A stretch of DNA of 64,000 nucleotides from PGYR01 sp041675005 (GTDB taxonomy: Bacteria; Bacteroidota; Ignavibacteria; Kapaibacteriales; UBA2268): positions 372,001-436,000 of the forward strand of contig JBAYUQ010000001.1 in NCBI GenBank assembly GCA_041675005.1, written 5' to 3'. Positions within the stretch are counted from its first letter, which is position 1. Each line of letters opens with the position of its first letter. Of the stretch, positions 45,351 to 55,073 are shown one piece after another. The position numbers and the translations under genes are program-made. A model generated the notes under the pieces. The model was not told where the DNA came from and did not search any database. It saw only the letters and a list, made by a program, of their open reading frames with translations.

Positions 45351-45399
45351 TTTTATGTTAAGAATATATAAATTTTAGTTTAACTAATGAGGTTATAGA

Positions 45400-47421
45400 A
45401 TGAATAAGTTATTTACTATACTTATATTTTTAGTAATGACAAGTTTTGTTGTAGCTAATGATATTAATCAATCACAAAACGTCACGCATATTCCGTTAAG
45501 AATAGATCCGAACGATAAGCATGAGGAGTTTGAAAATCCTATATATAGTGGGGATAACAGCTCAACTCTAGATATAGTAGGTAAACAAATCGGTACTTTC
45601 CAAAGATTTTGGTATGCTCATTTTGCTTCTACTACACCATTAAGTTATGATCCTACAACAGATGCGGTAGTAGTGTTAGTTACCGATTATGTATTAAAAC
45701 CTGAATTTAATGGGACAAAAGTTTATTTACTTAGATCAACAAATAAAGGTAGTAGTTGGGATAGTATTAATATTTATAGAAATCTTTTTAAAAGTCCATT
45801 ATGGGGATCAATATCACTAAATAACACTACAAAATCAACTGATATAACTGATGTTAGTTATGCTGCGGCTTTCCAGAAAGTATGGAAAGATACAACTTAT
45901 GATCAAGCGGAGGGCTCTATATTTGCTATTTATGATAAGAGTTTTGGTGTAGAACCAGAATACATCGAGGAAGTTTCACCAGGATTTGGTAATCCACCTG
46001 ATGCTCAGACTTGGGGTAACTTGTCTATGAAAACTAATGACGTTACAAATACAGTGTATGGGTATGGTACTTTAATACCACTTACTGCTAATGATCAATA
46101 TGGTTATTATGGATTTTGGAGATTTGACTTTAATGAACAAGCCAACTATAGTTCTATACCATCACAATGGTGGACAAATAAATTTAGATCAACAGAATCA
46201 AAGGGATCTACTTTTAATGCACCGATGGAAATTGTTAATGATGAAGTTGGGACTTTATATGCAGCGGTTAACAATAGACACTTTGAAAACTCTGAGCCAC
46301 GATTATTAGGTATTTCGAAATCATTAGATAATGGAGATACATGGAGTGATTTTGAGATTATGCCAGATAATATATTGAATAGTATATTAGATAATCATCC
46401 AGGTTATACCCAAGTAGGAGTTCTTAATACTTATGGTAAAAATGCAATGTTCTGTAGAGATATTGATAAAGTTACTTACTTAGCTAATATAATAATAGTA
46501 GGTGCAGATTTACCTAGTTTAGCTTATTTAACTGAATTAACTTATGATAATGGTATTTTCGGTCTAAAAGAAATTGCAGAATTAGAAACAGGTGGTCCAA
46601 CTACAACGAATAAAGAGCCAACAGACCCATTTGATCCAAATGTATATACTATTAGATATGGAACATCAAGGCATGGGAATAATATTCAAGTGGCTAAAAC
46701 AGTAGATGGTGATAAAGTATTAGCAATGTGGATAGATGCGGAAAAAGATAAACTCATTCCGATTGATCCTGTTCAAGTATTAACTACACAAACTAGTACT
46801 TTAACAGGTCAACCAGAAGATGTAGAAATTACACTTGAAAATATTTTGAAATATGATATTTATGCTTCTGTTTATGATATGAAGAGTGGCGATTGGTCAA
46901 AACCAGTCAATATAACTAACGATGATAGTGTTGATACTTATTTCAACATACCTTCAATAATTCCTAGTGTAACTAGAGTTCCGTTCTTAGGTTATAAAGC
47001 TATGAGAAGTTCTAGAACTAATCAGTTTAACTTCCCCAAAGAGATCATTCAGATGTTGGTTGATGACAACGCTGTAATGAGATATACAGAGTTAGATGCT
47101 ACTAAGGAACAACCTAAAGGTCCAGTGAATTCAGTTAAAGAAGTATTAGACTTTAGTGTTAAGCTAGGTGATGCATATCCTAACCCTGCTGTTAATACTA
47201 ATCAAGTTGGTATTACTTTTACTATCGATGAATTAGCTGTAGTTACTTTAGAATTATTTGATAATATGGGTAACAAAGTAGAGACGATTTATAATGATAA
47301 ATCTACAATAGGTTATAAAGCAATCAATGCTAATATTTCTAATTTGACTTCTGGTGCTTACTACTATCAATTATCTGTAAATGGTGTTTCATTTACTAAG
47401 AAACTTGTAATTGTAAAATAA
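45400..47421 (+). CDS. T9SS-secreted Asp-box protein, copy B
   Basis: The 673-aa paralog of copy A, in the same orientation and with the same layout: signal peptide (KLFTILIFLVMTSFVVA), Asp-box body (LDNGDTWSD, STNKGSSWDS) and type-A sorting domain ending KKLVIVK. Sequence similarity is high throughout but strongest in the sorting domain, where long runs of bases are identical. A stretch after about residue 400 differs, with TTTNKEPTDPFDPN replacing a different loop of copy A. This points to divergence of binding loops after duplication. Confidence 0.86.
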   Translation: MNKLFTILIFLVMTSFVVANDINQSQNVTHIPLRIDPNDKHEEFENPIYSGDNSSTLDIVGKQIGTFQRFWYAHFASTTPLSYDPTTDAVVVLVTDYVLKPEFNGTKVYLLRSTNKGSSWDSINIYRNLFKSPLWGSISLNNTTKSTDITDVSYAAAFQKVWKDTTYDQAEGSIFAIYDKSFGVEPEYIEEVSPGFGNPPDAQTWGNLSMKTNDVTNTVYGYGTLIPLTANDQYGYYGFWRFDFNEQANYSSIPSQWWTNKFRSTESKGSTFNAPMEIVNDEVGTLYAAVNNRHFENSEPRLLGISKSLDNGDTWSDFEIMPDNILNSILDNHPGYTQVGVLNTYGKNAMFCRDIDKVTYLANIIIVGADLPSLAYLTELTYDNGIFGLKEIAELETGGPTTTNKEPTDPFDPNVYTIRYGTSRHGNNIQVAKTVDGDKVLAMWIDAEKDKLIPIDPVQVLTTQTSTLTGQPEDVEITLENILKYDIYASVYDMKSGDWSKPVNITNDDSVDTYFNIPSIIPSVTRVPFLGYKAMRSSRTNQFNFPKEIIQMLVDDNAVMRYTELDATKEQPKGPVNSVKEVLDFSVKLGDAYPNPAVNTNQVGITFTIDELAVVTLELFDNMGNKVETIYNDKSTIGYKAINANISNLTSGAYYYQLSVNGVSFTKKLVIVK

Positions 47422-47445
47422 TCAGTTAGAATATAGTTAAAAATT

Positions 47446-47478
47446 AAAAAGGGCGGAATTATTTCCAGCCCTTTTTTT
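47446..47478 (+). terminator. Terminator after copy B
   Basis: GGGC-GGAA and TTCC-A-GCCC around TTAT, with AAAAA before and TTTTTTT after it. It may also serve the convergent decarboxylase gene. Confidence 0.88.
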
Positions 47479-47496
47479 GTTATATTTAATCCAATT

Positions 47497-48903
47497 TTAA
47501 ACTGGTAATGCAATATACTTTTCGCATTTAGATTGGAACACTTTTAATATGTGGTCTAAATCTGTTGGATTAACATCTGGATTAGATAGTATAAAACGAA
47601 TAGAGAGCCTACCATCAATAAAGCAATAGTTAAATAAAGCAATACCTTCCTTATACATCTCATTGCGAGCATTTAGATTTATTCTGTTTATTTCATCTAA
47701 AGTTAAATCAGCTTCTGGGTTAAATCTAAAATTGACATTACAATATGTTGTTGGAGCTAAAAGTTCAAATGAATTATTAGTATTTACTCTCTGAGTCAAA
47801 TAATCAGCAAGTGATACCATTTTATCTATTCTTTCCTCATACCCTTTCATGCCGTAGTATTTGAACGAAAGCCATAATTTTAATGAATCAACTCTTCTAC
47901 CGCATTGAATAGATTTTTTACCAAGATCTAAATCATCATATTCGTGCTTGTGGAAAAGATAATCAGACGTTTGTTCACATACTGCTGGTAATAATTGATT
48001 ATTATCTTTGAGCAAAATCATTGAGCAAATTAATGGTATTCCCATTAATTTATGAGCATCCCATGATATCGAGTCTGAGTTTTCTATTCCTTTGAGTAAG
48101 TGTTTATGCTTATCACTAAATATTAATGCTCCACCCCATGCTCCATCAGTATGGAACCAAAGTTTATGTTTCTTTGCAATTTCTTGAAGTTCTATTAATG
48201 GATCAAAGGCCCCTACTTCTGTAGTACCAGCAGTACCACATACATAAAATGGTTTTTTTCCTTCTTTAATTGCTTTTTTGATACTAAACTCTAATTCTGA
48301 AGGAATCATTCTGTGGTTATCATCAGCTTTTACTTTTATTACATTCTCTTCTCCGAATCCAAGGACGTTTGCTGCTTTCTCAAATGAATAATGTGAATGT
48401 TCTGAAACGAAAAAGCATAATTCAGGTAGAGAGCTTAATCCTTTACTCTTTATCTCTGGGAATAAAGTATTTCTAGCAACTAGAAGTGAGATTAGATTAG
48501 CATTGCTGCTTCCAGTGAGAAAAGTTCCGTCACCGTCCTTAAAACCCATTTTCTTACATAGCATATCGATCATATAGGTTTCGATGATTGTGGCTGCAGG
48601 AGCTGTCTCGTAAGTATAGACTGATGTATTTCTGAGTGATGTAACAAATTCGGAGATTAATGCAGGATAATTTCTGCCGGCCCATAGCTGATTACTGAAT
48701 AGGGGATGAGCAGTATCTACTGAACCTGATAAATATTTATCTATGGAATTGTATAAATCTATTTCACCATTTGATTCCTTTTGAATATCTAAGTCGAGAT
48801 GCTCTATCATCTCATTTGGTGATTTATATTCTAATACTTTTGTTTTCGAAAAATCTTTATTTATTTCTGATTCTAATAGCTCGAAAAGCTTTGATAAGTT
48901 CAT
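47497..48903 (-). CDS. PLP-dependent amino acid decarboxylase (group II)
   Basis: A fold-type I decarboxylase of 468 aa, related to glutamate, cysteine-sulfinate, diaminobutyrate and aromatic amino acid decarboxylases. The PLP lysine is Lys285 (SWDAHKLMG), the Asp that contacts the pyridine nitrogen is in WFHTDGAWGG, and a stacking His is in EHSHYSFEKA. HPLFSNQLWAG and FLTGSSNANL are typical. The substrate is undecided; the glutamate or sulfinoalanine subgroup looks closest. I start it at the ATG at 48903; the frame continues upstream without support. A decayed copy of its 3' end lies at 45.1-45.3 kb. Confidence 0.87.
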   Translation of the reverse strand: MNLSKLFELLESEINKDFSKTKVLEYKSPNEMIEHLDLDIQKESNGEIDLYNSIDKYLSGSVDTAHPLFSNQLWAGRNYPALISEFVTSLRNTSVYTYETAPAATIIETYMIDMLCKKMGFKDGDGTFLTGSSNANLISLLVARNTLFPEIKSKGLSSLPELCFFVSEHSHYSFEKAANVLGFGEENVIKVKADDNHRMIPSELEFSIKKAIKEGKKPFYVCGTAGTTEVGAFDPLIELQEIAKKHKLWFHTDGAWGGALIFSDKHKHLLKGIENSDSISWDAHKLMGIPLICSMILLKDNNQLLPAVCEQTSDYLFHKHEYDDLDLGKKSIQCGRRVDSLKLWLSFKYYGMKGYEERIDKMVSLADYLTQRVNTNNSFELLAPTTYCNVNFRFNPEADLTLDEINRINLNARNEMYKEGIALFNYCFIDGRLSIRFILSNPDVNPTDLDHILKVFQSKCEKYIALPV

Positions 48904-48955
48904 ATATTTTTGTGATGTTTTTAAAGAGTAAAACGTAATAATGTACAATAAATTA

Positions 48956-48990
48956 TAAAAAAAAAGCTCCACAACTAATTGTGGAGCTTT
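48956..48990 (-). terminator. Terminator after tRNA-Asp
   Basis: On the minus strand AAAGCTCCACAA and TTGTGGAGCTTT form a perfect stem around TTAG, followed by a long T run. Confidence 0.93.
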
Positions 48991-49066
48991 GGCGGGACCG
49001 ACGAGATTCGAACTCGCGACCTCCAGAGTGACAGTCTGGCATTCTAACCAACTGAACTACGATCCC
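48990..49066 (-). tRNA. tRNA-Asp (GTC)
   Basis: A complete cloverleaf of 77 nt including an encoded CCA. The anticodon loop is CTGTCAC, with anticodon GTC, and the discriminator base is G73 as expected for Asp. The acceptor stem is GGGATCG/CGGTCCC. Confidence 0.97.
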
Positions 49067-49095
49067 TTTTTCGATTTCGTAACGAAATCAAGACT

Positions 49096-49126
49096 CAAAC
49101 ATAACACATAGATTTGAATTAACAAA
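49096..49126 (-). promoter_or_regulatory. Promoter of tRNA-Asp
   Basis: On the minus strand TTTG, 19 bases, TATGTTTG, a full match. The predicted start is about 26 bases before the tRNA. Confidence 0.88.
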
Positions 49127-49141
49127 ACAAAATTTAAAAGT

Positions 49142-51112
49142 TTAGTTTAAAATTATTACTTTTTTTGAGACTCTTTTGTTGTCATATATTACCGAAATAA
49201 AGTAAGCTCCTGAAATAACATTATTAAGCTCAATTTGTCTGTTCAGCACTCCTGGTCCATAATTTAGAGATTCTTCATAAATATTTTGACCTTGTATGTC
49301 TGTAATATTGATTTCAATAGTGTAATTATCGACTAAACTTAGTGCTAAATTCACTTTTTCATAATTTTGTATGATTGTTGGGTAAATATCAAACCCAGAA
49401 ATAGGGGAGTAAACAACCTCAGGAATTATCTCATTTTTATTTACACCACATTGCACCAAATCATTTTCAAGACTAATTGAAAAATAGTCAGTCATATTAG
49501 GGTAATAATAATCACGAAGATATGATTTTACTTTTATTCTAGCTACTGCTGAATCTGTTTCAAATTCTTGTTTAGGGATATCTATATAATACTGATTATC
49601 AAATCGTCTCTTTACAAGTGGATAAGTCTTTGATTTAAATTCAGAATAATTAACAACTATCTCTGCATTTAAAATTTGATTGTCGGGAAAAATATAGAAA
49701 ACTAATCGCTTAAAATCACCATTATCTAATTGATTTTCAGGAGATATAGCCACTCCAGAAACTTTAACTGCTTGGAATACGTCTGGTAAACCATATCCAA
49801 ATCTATTATCAGGATTATCATATTTGTCTGCTGACTGAAACATATTTGATTTTAATGTATATGAATCAGTATAACGAAATGCAGATTTCAATAATCCAAA
49901 ACTACCAGCTATTAGAGGTGATGCAAGCGAAGTACCCGCAGTTGGATTATATTTATCTTCACTATTAGGACTAATACTGTATATACTCCCACCTTGTGCT
50001 ACTAGATTAGGTTTCAATAGTCCTTTTGCATTAGGCCCGTTTGAACTGAAGCTAGTTAATGTAACTCCATCTACATTCAATGCTCCAACGGCAACACTAC
50101 TGTCGGCATCTGCAGGACTAATTAAGGACATTGGTATATCTCCATTATTGCCAGATGCTATTACACATATCATTCCCATAGTTGAGGCATCATTTATAGA
50201 ACGAGAAGCAATTGTATAGCTGCCATCAAGATTTTCATAATTTAATGAGTTAGAATCCAATCCCTTATAGCCAAGAGAAGCATTAATAACATCAACACCA
50301 TTATTCTCCATCCATATAATAGCTTCTGCAAAATTGTCTAATTCTAGATAAGTTTCACTTCTGTTATCCTCGGTTTTAGCTAAGTAGAATTCTGCATTTG
50401 GAGCTATTCCTATATAATTTCCATTATCAAAAGCTGCGACAGTAGAAAAAACTACTGAACCATGATCATCTTGTGAGTTGATGTCTCCTTCTTCATTATG
50501 TACTATCGAATCACGAAAAATAAAGTCGTAGGACTTTATAACATTTGCATTTTTTATAGCTATATGTGTACGTAAATCAAATCCATTATCAAGGAATCCA
50601 ATCCTAACACCCTTTCCTGTGAATCCATAGCGATGTAGATTGGGTATATTTAGCATATCTAGGTGATTAAATGAATTACCATATTCAAATAAATCACAAT
50701 TACTAAACTCAAGTGTATTAATTGTATTATTATAATGTTCTACAATTGGTTGAATTAGAACAACGAAATTATAATTTCCAATTTCTTCTATTCTGTTTGA
50801 ATCTATCTCTGCTATAATATAATTATACCATTTTAATTTTGACCTTATACTTACTCCGTTATTAACGAGAGAATCCAAATACTTTTCGTAAATTGGTATG
50901 TCTTTTTCAAAAATAATATTATCAGTTTTTAGATTTATTTTTCTTCTTTCAACTGCTTTTTTATCTAATTTATTCAATATATCATTGTACAAATCATTAT
51001 TGTATTCCAATACTTGATTTCCTTTATCCCTTAGATAAATTCGATAAAGTTCTTGTGCATTTAGCGATATATTAAAAATCACTAAACTAATTAGTGTTAT
51101 TATTAGTTTCAT
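49142..51112 (-). CDS. T9SS-secreted subtilisin-like protease (S8)
   Basis: A secreted serine protease of 656 aa. The signal peptide (KLIITLISLVIFNISLNAQ) precedes a propeptide-like segment (about 20-130), then the S8 domain with Asp175 (IGFLDNGFD), His217 (DDHGSVVFS) and Ser395 (GTSLASPLIAG), with the oxyanion Asn322 (SGNNGD). A beta-rich region follows. The C-terminus (YPTIIQNYEKVNLALSL to SKKVIILN) is a type-A sorting domain. It is the third T9SS client in the window. It stands alone on this strand, upstream of tRNA-Asp. Confidence 0.93.
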   Translation of the reverse strand: MKLIITLISLVIFNISLNAQELYRIYLRDKGNQVLEYNNDLYNDILNKLDKKAVERRKINLKTDNIIFEKDIPIYEKYLDSLVNNGVSIRSKLKWYNYIIAEIDSNRIEEIGNYNFVVLIQPIVEHYNNTINTLEFSNCDLFEYGNSFNHLDMLNIPNLHRYGFTGKGVRIGFLDNGFDLRTHIAIKNANVIKSYDFIFRDSIVHNEEGDINSQDDHGSVVFSTVAAFDNGNYIGIAPNAEFYLAKTEDNRSETYLELDNFAEAIIWMENNGVDVINASLGYKGLDSNSLNYENLDGSYTIASRSINDASTMGMICVIASGNNGDIPMSLISPADADSSVAVGALNVDGVTLTSFSSNGPNAKGLLKPNLVAQGGSIYSISPNSEDKYNPTAGTSLASPLIAGSFGLLKSAFRYTDSYTLKSNMFQSADKYDNPDNRFGYGLPDVFQAVKVSGVAISPENQLDNGDFKRLVFYIFPDNQILNAEIVVNYSEFKSKTYPLVKRRFDNQYYIDIPKQEFETDSAVARIKVKSYLRDYYYPNMTDYFSISLENDLVQCGVNKNEIIPEVVYSPISGFDIYPTIIQNYEKVNLALSLVDNYTIEINITDIQGQNIYEESLNYGPGVLNRQIELNNVISGAYFISVIYDNKRVSKKVIILN

Positions 51113-51161
51113 ATAGTAAAGACAAATTATTTTTCTTCAAGTTACAAAATAGTAAATAAAT

Positions 51162-51884
51162 ATGAGTGTAGTTTTTATAACAGGTGCAGGTAAAAGAATT
51201 GGAAAATCATTGGCCATAAACTTTGCTAAAAAGGGATGGGATGTAGCAATAAACTATAACTCATCAGAAAGTTTGGCACTTGAAACCGCTGACATCTGTC
51301 GGACCCATGGAGTGCAAGCCAAAGTATATAAAGCAGATGTATCAAATAAAGCAGAAATAATAAAAGCGATTGATAAATCAATCGAAGAATTAGGATTACC
51401 AGATGTATTAGTGAATAATGCAGGTGTATTCCCAGAAAGAACTAAAATTGCTGATATCGAAGAATCATTGATTGATAGTACATTTGGTATTAATCTGAAA
51501 GGTGAATTCTTCACAAGTCAGTATTTCTCGCAACTTGCTAAGCCCAATAGTCGTATTATAAACATAGCATCGCTCGGCGCTTATGAAATATGGAAAGGTA
51601 GATTACCGTACCATGTTTCTAAGTCTGCTTTAATACAGATGACAAGGGCACTTGCTGTTGAATTAGCTCCAAATATATCAGTAAATAGCGTAAGTCCTGG
51701 GGCGATAAAAGTAAAAGATGATCCGGCTAAAGATTCATCTCTTATATCAGTAGATAAAATACCGATGAAAAGATATGGTACTCCGGAAGATATATTCGAT
51801 GCAGTTTATTTTTTTGCTACAACAACAAGTTATATAACAGCTCAGAACATCACTGTTGATGGTGGCTATCATTATTCGAGATAA
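51162..51884 (+). CDS. Short-chain dehydrogenase/reductase (pteridine reductase-like)
   Basis: A Rossmann-fold NAD(P)H oxidoreductase of 240 aa. It shows TGAGKRIGKSLAINFAKKG, NNAG, a catalytic Ser in NIASLGAYE and Tyr-Lys in YHVSKSAL, with the ending NITVDGGYHYSR. The RIGKSLA variant of the glycine-rich loop resembles pteridine reductases and FolM rather than FabG, which is already encoded at 26.7 kb. Substrate is not proven. It is 2 bases from the next gene, so they form an operon. Confidence 0.85.
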   Translation: MSVVFITGAGKRIGKSLAINFAKKGWDVAINYNSSESLALETADICRTHGVQAKVYKADVSNKAEIIKAIDKSIEELGLPDVLVNNAGVFPERTKIADIEESLIDSTFGINLKGEFFTSQYFSQLAKPNSRIINIASLGAYEIWKGRLPYHVSKSALIQMTRALAVELAPNISVNSVSPGAIKVKDDPAKDSSLISVDKIPMKRYGTPEDIFDAVYFFATTTSYITAQNITVDGGYHYSR

Positions 51885-51886
51885 AT

Positions 51887-52705
51887 ATGAAATATGAAAA
51901 AGATATTATAAAAGCTTATGAAGATCCTAGTTTTATGCACAGCAAAGAGGGGAGAACAATTCGTATACTTTCTGAGTATTATCATCCTCAAGCTTCATTA
52001 AAGAAAAATAGGATATACAATACAATTGTTTTCTTTGGATCGGCTCGTTCAATTTCTTCTGAAGATTATAATATAAAGATGAAAAATTTAATCGAACTTC
52101 AAAAATCAGGAAAAGACGTAGAAGATCAGATAATTAAATTAAGAAAATTGGAATTTACTACAAAGTATTATGATGCAGCTGTAGAGTTTGCGAAAAGAAT
52201 TTCAGAATGGTCAAAATTATTATCTGTAGATAATAAGATATATGTATGTACAGGCGGTGGACCCGGTATGATGGAAGCAGCAAATAAAGGTGCTTTTGAA
52301 GCTGAATTTCAAAATATAGGGTTTAATATAGAATTGCCTTTTGAACAACATCCTAACCCATATATAACTCCTGAATTAAACTTCGAGTTCCATTATTTCT
52401 TTATGCGTAAGTTTTGGTTTGTATATCACGCTAAGGCAATAGTTGTAATGCCTGGTGGTTTTGGGACTATGGATGAGCTTATGGAAATGCTCACATTAGA
52501 ACAAACTAATGTAATCAGTAAGAAAGTACCAATAGTATTATTCGGTAAAGAATTCTGGAATAATCTGATTAACTTTAACTACTTACTAGAAGTTGGTATG
52601 ATTAGTAAAAGGGATTTGGATTTATTTATAATATCAGATAGTATAGATGAAGCGTTTGATTATGTTGTTAATGGAATTTCAAAAATAATTAGAGTTGAAG
52701 AATAA
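51887..52705 (+). CDS. LOG-family protein (possible nucleotide 5'-phosphoribohydrolase)
   Basis: A Rossmann-fold protein of the LOG/lysine decarboxylase-like family (272 aa). Both diagnostic motifs are visible: GGGPGMMEAANKGA and PGGFGTMDELMEMLTLEQ. In plants such enzymes release active cytokinin from its nucleotide; bacterial members also cleave nucleotides and are not lysine decarboxylases. The N-terminal extension (about 90 residues with a charged helix) makes it longer than the 190-aa plant type. Its stop overlaps the next start (TAATG). Confidence 0.87.
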   Translation: MKYEKDIIKAYEDPSFMHSKEGRTIRILSEYYHPQASLKKNRIYNTIVFFGSARSISSEDYNIKMKNLIELQKSGKDVEDQIIKLRKLEFTTKYYDAAVEFAKRISEWSKLLSVDNKIYVCTGGGPGMMEAANKGAFEAEFQNIGFNIELPFEQHPNPYITPELNFEFHYFFMRKFWFVYHAKAIVVMPGGFGTMDELMEMLTLEQTNVISKKVPIVLFGKEFWNNLINFNYLLEVGMISKRDLDLFIISDSIDEAFDYVVNGISKIIRVEE

Positions 52706-54561
52706 TGAATAAGATATTATTAGCATTACTTATGGTAATATTTACAATGTCCACTTATGCTGGCAATTTAGTTTTTAATAATGATAAACCCGAGATAGGT
52801 GGTAGAGTTCTAATTACTTATGAAACTGATAATAGTATATTAGACTCAAATTTTCTGATTATTTATCATTTTAGAGATAATCAAAGATTCCCTACTGCAG
52901 AGACCGCCTTATTATATGGTGGAGTAAGACTGTTTATTGATTCACGTGATAATTTAATTCTTATGAAAGTAATTAATAAGTATGGTGTAGTTGATGATAA
53001 TAGTGGAAAATATTGGGATTTGGTAGTGCATAGTGAAAGAATACCTGTTAAAAACAGTCTTCTGAACAAAGCGATTAGCTATTTAGGTTCTACAGGTGAG
53101 AATTATACAAGAGTTCCTAATTACGATAGTATTAAGGTTGCACTAGAAGCTGAATTAAAACTATATCCAGATAATTTTAGAGCGAAATTAGCTTATGAAA
53201 CATTGAAACTTGACTTCAAATTGATAAAATATGATGAGTATAGCGAAAAATTAAAAGAAATTCTAAATACTAAAATTGATGTTGATGATGAGCTCTCAAT
53301 TTCAGCAGCAATAAAAGCATTAAATTCTATAAACGAACAAGATAAAGCGACAGAGTTACAAAAGAAATTCATCAAAGAGCATCCCAATAGTGATATGGCG
53401 AAGGATGAAAAGCTGGAAGAACTTGCAAATGTCAATAGCTTCGAAGAATTTATTAATAACCTATCTAGTTATCTGAATAGTAACTACAGTGAAAGAGAAA
53501 TAGAACCAGTTTATAATTCTTATGTGTTTGCTCATTCACAATCTAAAAAGTTAATGAATAAACTTGATCAAAATTTGAATAAGTTAAAGTTTATCCCTGC
53601 CTATTTATATAATGAAATTGCTTTAACTTATATTGATGAAGAAGATATAAAAGTGGAGTTCGCTCAGAAAGAGATTATAGACAGTGCAAATAAGTATTTG
53701 AACATAGGTCTAAGTAAATTAGATAGTATGCATGTATTTATGCCTATTGATGTATCATTTCCAGAATGGAAAGTATATATTTCTAAAACTGAATCTGATC
53801 TTTACCTTACTCAATACAAGTTGAATTTACTGTCAAATGACTCTCTAAATGCATTAGTGAGTGTTGAGAAAGCAATAGAAGCTGCTCCATATCAAATGAA
53901 CTCAGCTCTCTATACTGAAGCTTTAGAACTTGCTAATAAATATAAGAAAACAAATAGTATAAAAAGTCTAATCGAGTTGGCTTATAAAAACAATATAGTG
54001 GATAACGATTTAGAAAAATATATTCTAAAATTAATTTCAGAAAATAATAATATTGATATTAGTTATATAAACGAACTAATCAAATCAAATAAGCAAAGCA
54101 AGATTGATAAGCTAAAGAACTCTCTCACTAAAGAGACTCAACTTAGTGGATTTGTACAGAATCTAGATGGTACTTTTGCAGATTTAGATAAGCTAAAGGG
54201 TAAAGTGAAGGTTGTATTGATTGGCTCTAGCTGGTGCGATGTATGTACGGAAGTATATCCTATATTCAATCAACTGCATTCCCAATACAAAACAGATTCT
54301 AAAGTAAGTATTGTTGGTATTTCTATATGGGAAGATGAAAAAGCTAAAGAAAGCGTAAAAGATATGATTGCAGATTTCAATATAGAATATCCGAACTATA
54401 TAGATAATACAGACCTAGTCCCAAGAAAACTAAATGTATTTGGCTTCCCGACTATTGTTATAGTTGACCAAGATAACTATATACGATACACAATCCGTGG
54501 ATACAAGAATAGGGAAGAGCTACTAGGTTTGGTTAATGACTTTGTAAGGATATTGGAATGA
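52705..54561 (+). CDS. Exported protein with C-terminal thioredoxin-like domain
   Basis: A 618-aa protein with a signal peptide (KILLALLMVIFTMSTYA). Residues 20-110 look beta-rich; 120-460 are helical and probably form TPR-like repeats (FRAKLAYETLKL, ELANKYKKTN). The C-terminus (about 478-618) is a TlpA/ResA-type thioredoxin fold with Cys511 and Cys514 (SSWCDVCTEV) and cis-Pro in FGFPTIVIV. A periplasmic thiol-disulfide or redox role is likely. Genes of the SDR-LOG operon upstream are functionally unrelated. It converges on the RHS-mini operon, only 17 bases away. Confidence 0.83.
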   Translation: MNKILLALLMVIFTMSTYAGNLVFNNDKPEIGGRVLITYETDNSILDSNFLIIYHFRDNQRFPTAETALLYGGVRLFIDSRDNLILMKVINKYGVVDDNSGKYWDLVVHSERIPVKNSLLNKAISYLGSTGENYTRVPNYDSIKVALEAELKLYPDNFRAKLAYETLKLDFKLIKYDEYSEKLKEILNTKIDVDDELSISAAIKALNSINEQDKATELQKKFIKEHPNSDMAKDEKLEELANVNSFEEFINNLSSYLNSNYSEREIEPVYNSYVFAHSQSKKLMNKLDQNLNKLKFIPAYLYNEIALTYIDEEDIKVEFAQKEIIDSANKYLNIGLSKLDSMHVFMPIDVSFPEWKVYISKTESDLYLTQYKLNLLSNDSLNALVSVEKAIEAAPYQMNSALYTEALELANKYKKTNSIKSLIELAYKNNIVDNDLEKYILKLISENNNIDISYINELIKSNKQSKIDKLKNSLTKETQLSGFVQNLDGTFADLDKLKGKVKVVLIGSSWCDVCTEVYPIFNQLHSQYKTDSKVSIVGISIWEDEKAKESVKDMIADFNIEYPNYIDNTDLVPRKLNVFGFPTIVIVDQDNYIRYTIRGYKNREELLGLVNDFVRILE

Positions 54562-54578
54562 GGGCGTTTAGATTTAAA

Positions 54579-55073
54579 TTAAGGCTGGTAAATAATTAAT
54601 GAATCGTGTATATAGTTACCCTTTACGTTCAATGGCATATAATTAAACGCCATTGAATCTTCTTGGAATTTATTTTTATAATAATAATCTAATTCGTAAA
54701 GACTATCTTTGTTAAAATACAAACCTAAACCACCGTACTTTAGATTAGTTACGAAGAAGTAAAATTTATTTTTAGTATATTCTTTATTGATATTTCTATT
54801 AGGTTCTGGTAAAAATTTAAGGTGAAAACTGTATTTACCACCAATTTCTATTCTTTTAAAACTAGAGTCAGTATTGTTTGACTTTTTAAAATTAAGTAAT
54901 AAATAACAATATTCTGATTTAGCGAGGTAGTCAAAATTTAAAGTATCATAATTTAATGTATCTATAGAAAAAGAAAATAAACTAATTATCTCACAATCAA
55001 CAACTTCATTGTTTAATGTAGATTTATAATATGGATTATTTATAAAAAATAAGAGAATTATTAAGTATTTCAT
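54579..55073 (-). CDS. Small exported protein, third gene of the RHS-mini operon
   Basis: A 164-aa protein of unknown family. The first 15 residues (KYLIILLFFINNPYY) form a signal peptide or anchor. The mature part is beta-rich with many Tyr, Phe, Asn and Asp residues (FYFFVTNLKYGGLGLYFN). It starts directly after the stop of the RHS-like gene (TAG then ATG), which makes coupled translation likely. In polymorphic toxin loci a small gene in this place usually encodes immunity, but here that is only an inference. No lipobox is seen. Confidence 0.65.
   Translation of the reverse strand: MKYLIILLFFINNPYYKSTLNNEVVDCEIISLFSFSIDTLNYDTLNFDYLAKSEYCYLLLNFKKSNNTDSSFKRIEIGGKYSFHLKFLPEPNRNINKEYTKNKFYFFVTNLKYGGLGLYFNKDSLYELDYYYKNKFQEDSMAFNYMPLNVKGNYIHDSLIIYQP

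Noticed and set aside
42955..47421. Calling the Asp-box proteins sialidases
   Set aside because: Asp boxes occur in many beta propellers. No sialidase catalytic residues (for example a clear FRIP motif and arginine triad) could be identified.
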